Assembly (NCBI GenBank): GCA_007693605.1
Contig: REDG01000059.1
Location: 1-33,079, forward strand
Origin: Bradymonadales bacterium
GTDB taxonomy: Bacteria; Bdellovibrionota; UBA2394
Length of the DNA stretch: 33,079 nucleotides
Direction: 5' to 3'
The notes beneath the pieces were generated by a model. That model had not been told where the DNA came from, ran no database searches, and saw only the letters and a program-made list of their open reading frames with translations. Below, piece after piece: positions 30,991 to 33,079 of this stretch (its first letter is position 1; each line of letters begins with the position of its first letter). A program made the translations under genes and the position numbers.

Positions 30991-31974
30991 CTAGAGGCGG
31001 ATTAAGGTGGCTCCCCATGTAAAGCCGGCGCCAAAGGAGGCCATCAGAATGAGGTCTCCCTTTTTCGCCGTTCCTTCTTCAATCTTTTCGGCCAAACAAG
31101 AGGGGATGGTCGCCGAAGTCGTATTGGCGTAGCGGTCAATATTGACGGCCACCCGATCCATCGGAAGATTCAAACGCTTTGCCGCCGACTCAATGATTCT
31201 GAGATTGGCCTGATGGGGAATAAACCAACGAACTTGGTCGATCGGCACCTTAGCCCTCTCAAGCACCTCTGCAGAGATTTCTGCCATATCCACCACGGCT
31301 CGTTTGTAGACGGCCCGCCCGTCTTGAACCGCAAAATGCTTTCTGGCTTTGACGGTCTCCTCAGAGGTCGGAAGTCGAGAGCCTCCCGCTGGCATATACA
31401 AAGAGGGGAGTCCCGTTCCATCCAAACGCATAATACTCTCTAGAATTCCAGACTCGTCTTCACTCGCTTCAATTAAACTAGCCGTGCCGGCATCCCCAAA
31501 AAGAATGCAGGTCGATCGATCTTGATAGTCCACAATGCTGCTCATTTTCTCTGAAGAGACCAAAAGGAGCTTCTTCGAGCGAGCTGACTCGACCATTCCC
31601 CTCGCCACCTCCAGACCGTAGAGATAGCCGCTGCAGGCCGCCGAGATATCGAAACCCCAGGCCCGAGTGGCGCCAATTTCAGTTTGAATCACACTGGCCG
31701 TGGCCGGAAAGGGGTGGTCAGGGGTGACGGTGGTGACGATGATGAGGTCAATCTCTTCAGGCGAGACCCCCAGTTGTTCGAGCAGCCTTTTCGAGGCCTC
31801 AGCCCCCATGCTGCCGGCACTCTCTTGAGCATGAGCGATTCTTCGCTCCCGAATGCCGGTTCGCTCGACAATCCAAGCATCGTTCGTGTCGACCATCTTC
31901 TCAAGCTCTTGATTTCCCAATTTTTTTTCAGGGAAATAAGAGGCCACCCCGGTGATCTTTGCTCGCAACTGCAT
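30991..31974 (-). CDS. fabH: Beta-ketoacyl-ACP synthase III
   Basis: Starts fatty acid synthesis by condensing acetyl-CoA with malonyl-ACP. The 327-aa protein has the full FabH pattern. Catalytic Cys114 sits in DISAACSGYLYG, His254 in FIPHQANLRI, and Asn284 in NIDRYANTTSATIPSC. TNDAWIVERTGIRERR near residue 30 and GAGFTWGATLIRL at the end are also typical. Length matches the family. ATG at 31972-31974 has only a weak AGG upstream. It stands alone, without the usual plsX-fabH-fabD order, so it may be a second copy or a relocated one. It is divergent from the permease gene and convergent with the pentapeptide-repeat gene. Confidence 0.95.
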   Translation of the reverse strand: MQLRAKITGVASYFPEKKLGNQELEKMVDTNDAWIVERTGIRERRIAHAQESAGSMGAEASKRLLEQLGVSPEEIDLIIVTTVTPDHPFPATASVIQTEIGATRAWGFDISAACSGYLYGLEVARGMVESARSKKLLLVSSEKMSSIVDYQDRSTCILFGDAGTASLIEASEDESGILESIMRLDGTGLPSLYMPAGGSRLPTSEETVKARKHFAVQDGRAVYKRAVVDMAEISAEVLERAKVPIDQVRWFIPHQANLRIIESAAKRLNLPMDRVAVNIDRYANTTSATIPSCLAEKIEEGTAKKGDLILMASFGAGFTWGATLIRL

Positions 31975-31997
31975 GAAGCAGAGCCTAGTTCAAAAAG

Positions 31998-32009
31998 CCT
32001 CAATTGAGG
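31998..32009. promoter_or_regulatory. 12-bp palindrome upstream of fabH
   Basis: CCTCAATTGAGG is a perfect 12-bp palindrome 24 bp upstream of the fabH ATG and in the gap it shares with the divergent permease gene. It does not match the known FapR or FabR sites. Operator function is inferred from position only. Confidence 0.35.
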
Positions 32010-32026
32010 AGCCAAAGAAGTCCAAA

Positions 32027-32136
32027 TTGGGAGTGTCGCTAAAGGCCTCTCGGTTTTATCTGTCTTGTCGCTCCTCGGCTTCGCGCATGGGAACCCTTGT
32101 TCGGTCCTCCGGTTTCAAGCTTGGCGACACTCTCAA
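32027..32136 (+). other. Long-range RNA stem in the permease leader
   Basis: TTGGGAGTGTCGCTAA (32027-32042) pairs with TTGGCGACACTCTCAA (32121-32136) over 16 positions with a 78-nt interior. The two non-Watson-Crick positions are G-U wobbles in plus-strand RNA but A-C mismatches in minus-strand RNA, so the structure favours a plus-strand transcript. A small GAAC/GTTC hairpin lies inside. It sits 20-40 bp before the permease start. It may be a leader regulatory element or a small RNA; I could match it to no known riboswitch. Confidence 0.45.
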
Positions 32137-32174
32137 AATCATTAGGGATTTGACAAGCGAGGGCGCATTTAGTT

Positions 32175-33079
32175 GTGTGTGAAGGCATTTGGAAAGGGGG
32201 CAGTGCGCTGCTAGGTTTTATTGCTCGCCGAGCCTGGGGTTCGGTGTTGACTTTGTTTTTTATTATTACCGTCTCCTTCTTTATGGTGCGGCTCGCTCCT
32301 GGTGGGCCGTTTTCTGCAGAGCGGAGCTTTCCTCCCGAAGTTCTTCGGCAGCTTGAGGCGCAATATGACCTCGATAAACCCATGCTCACCCAGTATTGGC
32401 TTTATATGAAGCGGGTGGTCTTTCAATTCGATCTGGGCCCGTCTTCTCGTTACGCCGATCGCTCGGTGAACGCTCTGATCGCCGAAAAGATTCCCATTAG
32501 CCTAACCTTGGGTTTTGGGGCCCTGGCGGTCGCTCTTCTGGTGGGCCTGTTCGCCGGACTTTTGGCGGCACTCAATCATAACAAGGCTCTCGACTATGTT
32601 CCCATGGGCTTAGCCATGGTGGGGGTGTCCATTCCAGACTTTGTGATGGGCTATATTCTGGTGATCATTTTTGCGATCAATTTGCAGTGGTTTCCGGCGG
32701 CGACGATTGAGAGCTGGGATGGCTTCGTCTTGCCTTGGGTGACTTTGGGCTTGGTCTACGCCGCCTCCATTGCTCGACTCACTCGTGGAGGAATGCTCGA
32801 AACTCTGGGTCAGGATTATATTCGCACGGCTCGCGCCAAGGGGCTGCCCGAGAAGGTCGTACTGCGAAGGCATAGTTTGCAGGGCGGGCTTTTGCCTCTG
32901 GTGTCTTATCTCGGGCCTGCTACCGCAGGCATTTTGACTGGAAGTATTGTGATTGAGAATATCTTTGCGATTCCGGGCTTGGGAAATCTGCTGATTGAGT
33001 CGGCGACCAACCCAGACTATACATTGGCGTTGGGCTGCGTGATTGTGTTTGCGGTTTTTGTGATCGCCTATAATTTCTT
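32175..33079 (+). CDS. ABC peptide transporter permease, OppB/DppB type (3' truncated)
   Basis: Inner-membrane channel subunit of an oligopeptide or dipeptide importer. Only the first 301 codons are in the window and the frame is open at the edge. The start is uncertain: GTG at 32175 is the first in-frame start after a stop at 32151, with GAGGG about 12 nt upstream. AAAGGGGG at 32193-32200 would suit a CTG at 32208. Family signs are the first membrane helix ending in RLAPGGPF, the YDLDKP segment, further helices at LTLGFGALAVALLVGLFAG and VGVSIPDFVMGYILVIIF, and the EAA loop with ARAKGLPEKVVLRRHSLQ, which contacts the ATPase. The IFAIPGLGNLLIESATNPDY block is also typical. oppC and ATPase genes probably follow beyond the window. 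Confidence 0.92.
   Translation, partial: MCEGIWKGGSALLGFIARRAWGSVLTLFFIITVSFFMVRLAPGGPFSAERSFPPEVLRQLEAQYDLDKPMLTQYWLYMKRVVFQFDLGPSSRYADRSVNALIAEKIPISLTLGFGALAVALLVGLFAGLLAALNHNKALDYVPMGLAMVGVSIPDFVMGYILVIIFAINLQWFPAATIESWDGFVLPWVTLGLVYAASIARLTRGGMLETLGQDYIRTARAKGLPEKVVLRRHSLQGGLLPLVSYLGPATAGILTGSIVIENIFAIPGLGNLLIESATNPDYTLALGCVIVFAVFVIAYNF

Overview
The window looks like chromosome from a Gram-negative bacterium of mid GC content. TatA, a lipobox lipoprotein, several Sec signal peptides, a TPR-rich gene set and AAA+/giant-lipoprotein genes fit the former Deltaproteobacteria, perhaps Bdellovibrionota. That placement is inference from gene style; no rRNA, tRNA or other firm taxonomic marker is present. 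I saw no CRISPR array, transposase or integrase island.

Left part (1-11.9 kb) is core housekeeping DNA. ftsK (minus) is divergent from tatA (plus). A compact minus-strand operon follows, read right to left: trmFO, a terminator, then a Xer-type recombinase, a J-domain/TPR protein, an Hsp70 without its C-terminal lid, and an RluA-type pseudouridine synthase. topA starts divergently from trmFO. The order dprA-topA-trmFO-xerC is a known cluster in Firmicutes. Here topA, trmFO and xer are still together but dprA lies 15 kb away.

Middle part (11.9-27.2 kb) fills the space between topA and dprA and is the most unusual region. It encodes a small Ala-rich secreted protein with its own strong terminator, an AAA+ ATPase that begins with a Sec signal peptide, and a 3693-residue lipoprotein with a hydrophobic core segment. 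The last two appear to be co-transcribed. An AAA+ ATPase predicted outside the cytoplasm, next to a roughly 430 kDa lipoprotein, matches no system I recognise.

Right part (27.2-33.1 kb) holds a short dprA that overlaps tail-to-tail with a secreted protein gene, a membrane-anchored TPR protein, a pentapeptide-repeat protein, fabH (minus) and the start of an OppB/DppB-type permease that runs off the window. Two intergenic stretches here carry striking inverted repeats. One is a 156-bp unit bounded by 17-bp perfect inverted repeats between the pentapeptide gene and fabH. The other is a long-range 16-bp stem upstream of the permease that pairs fully only in plus-strand RNA.
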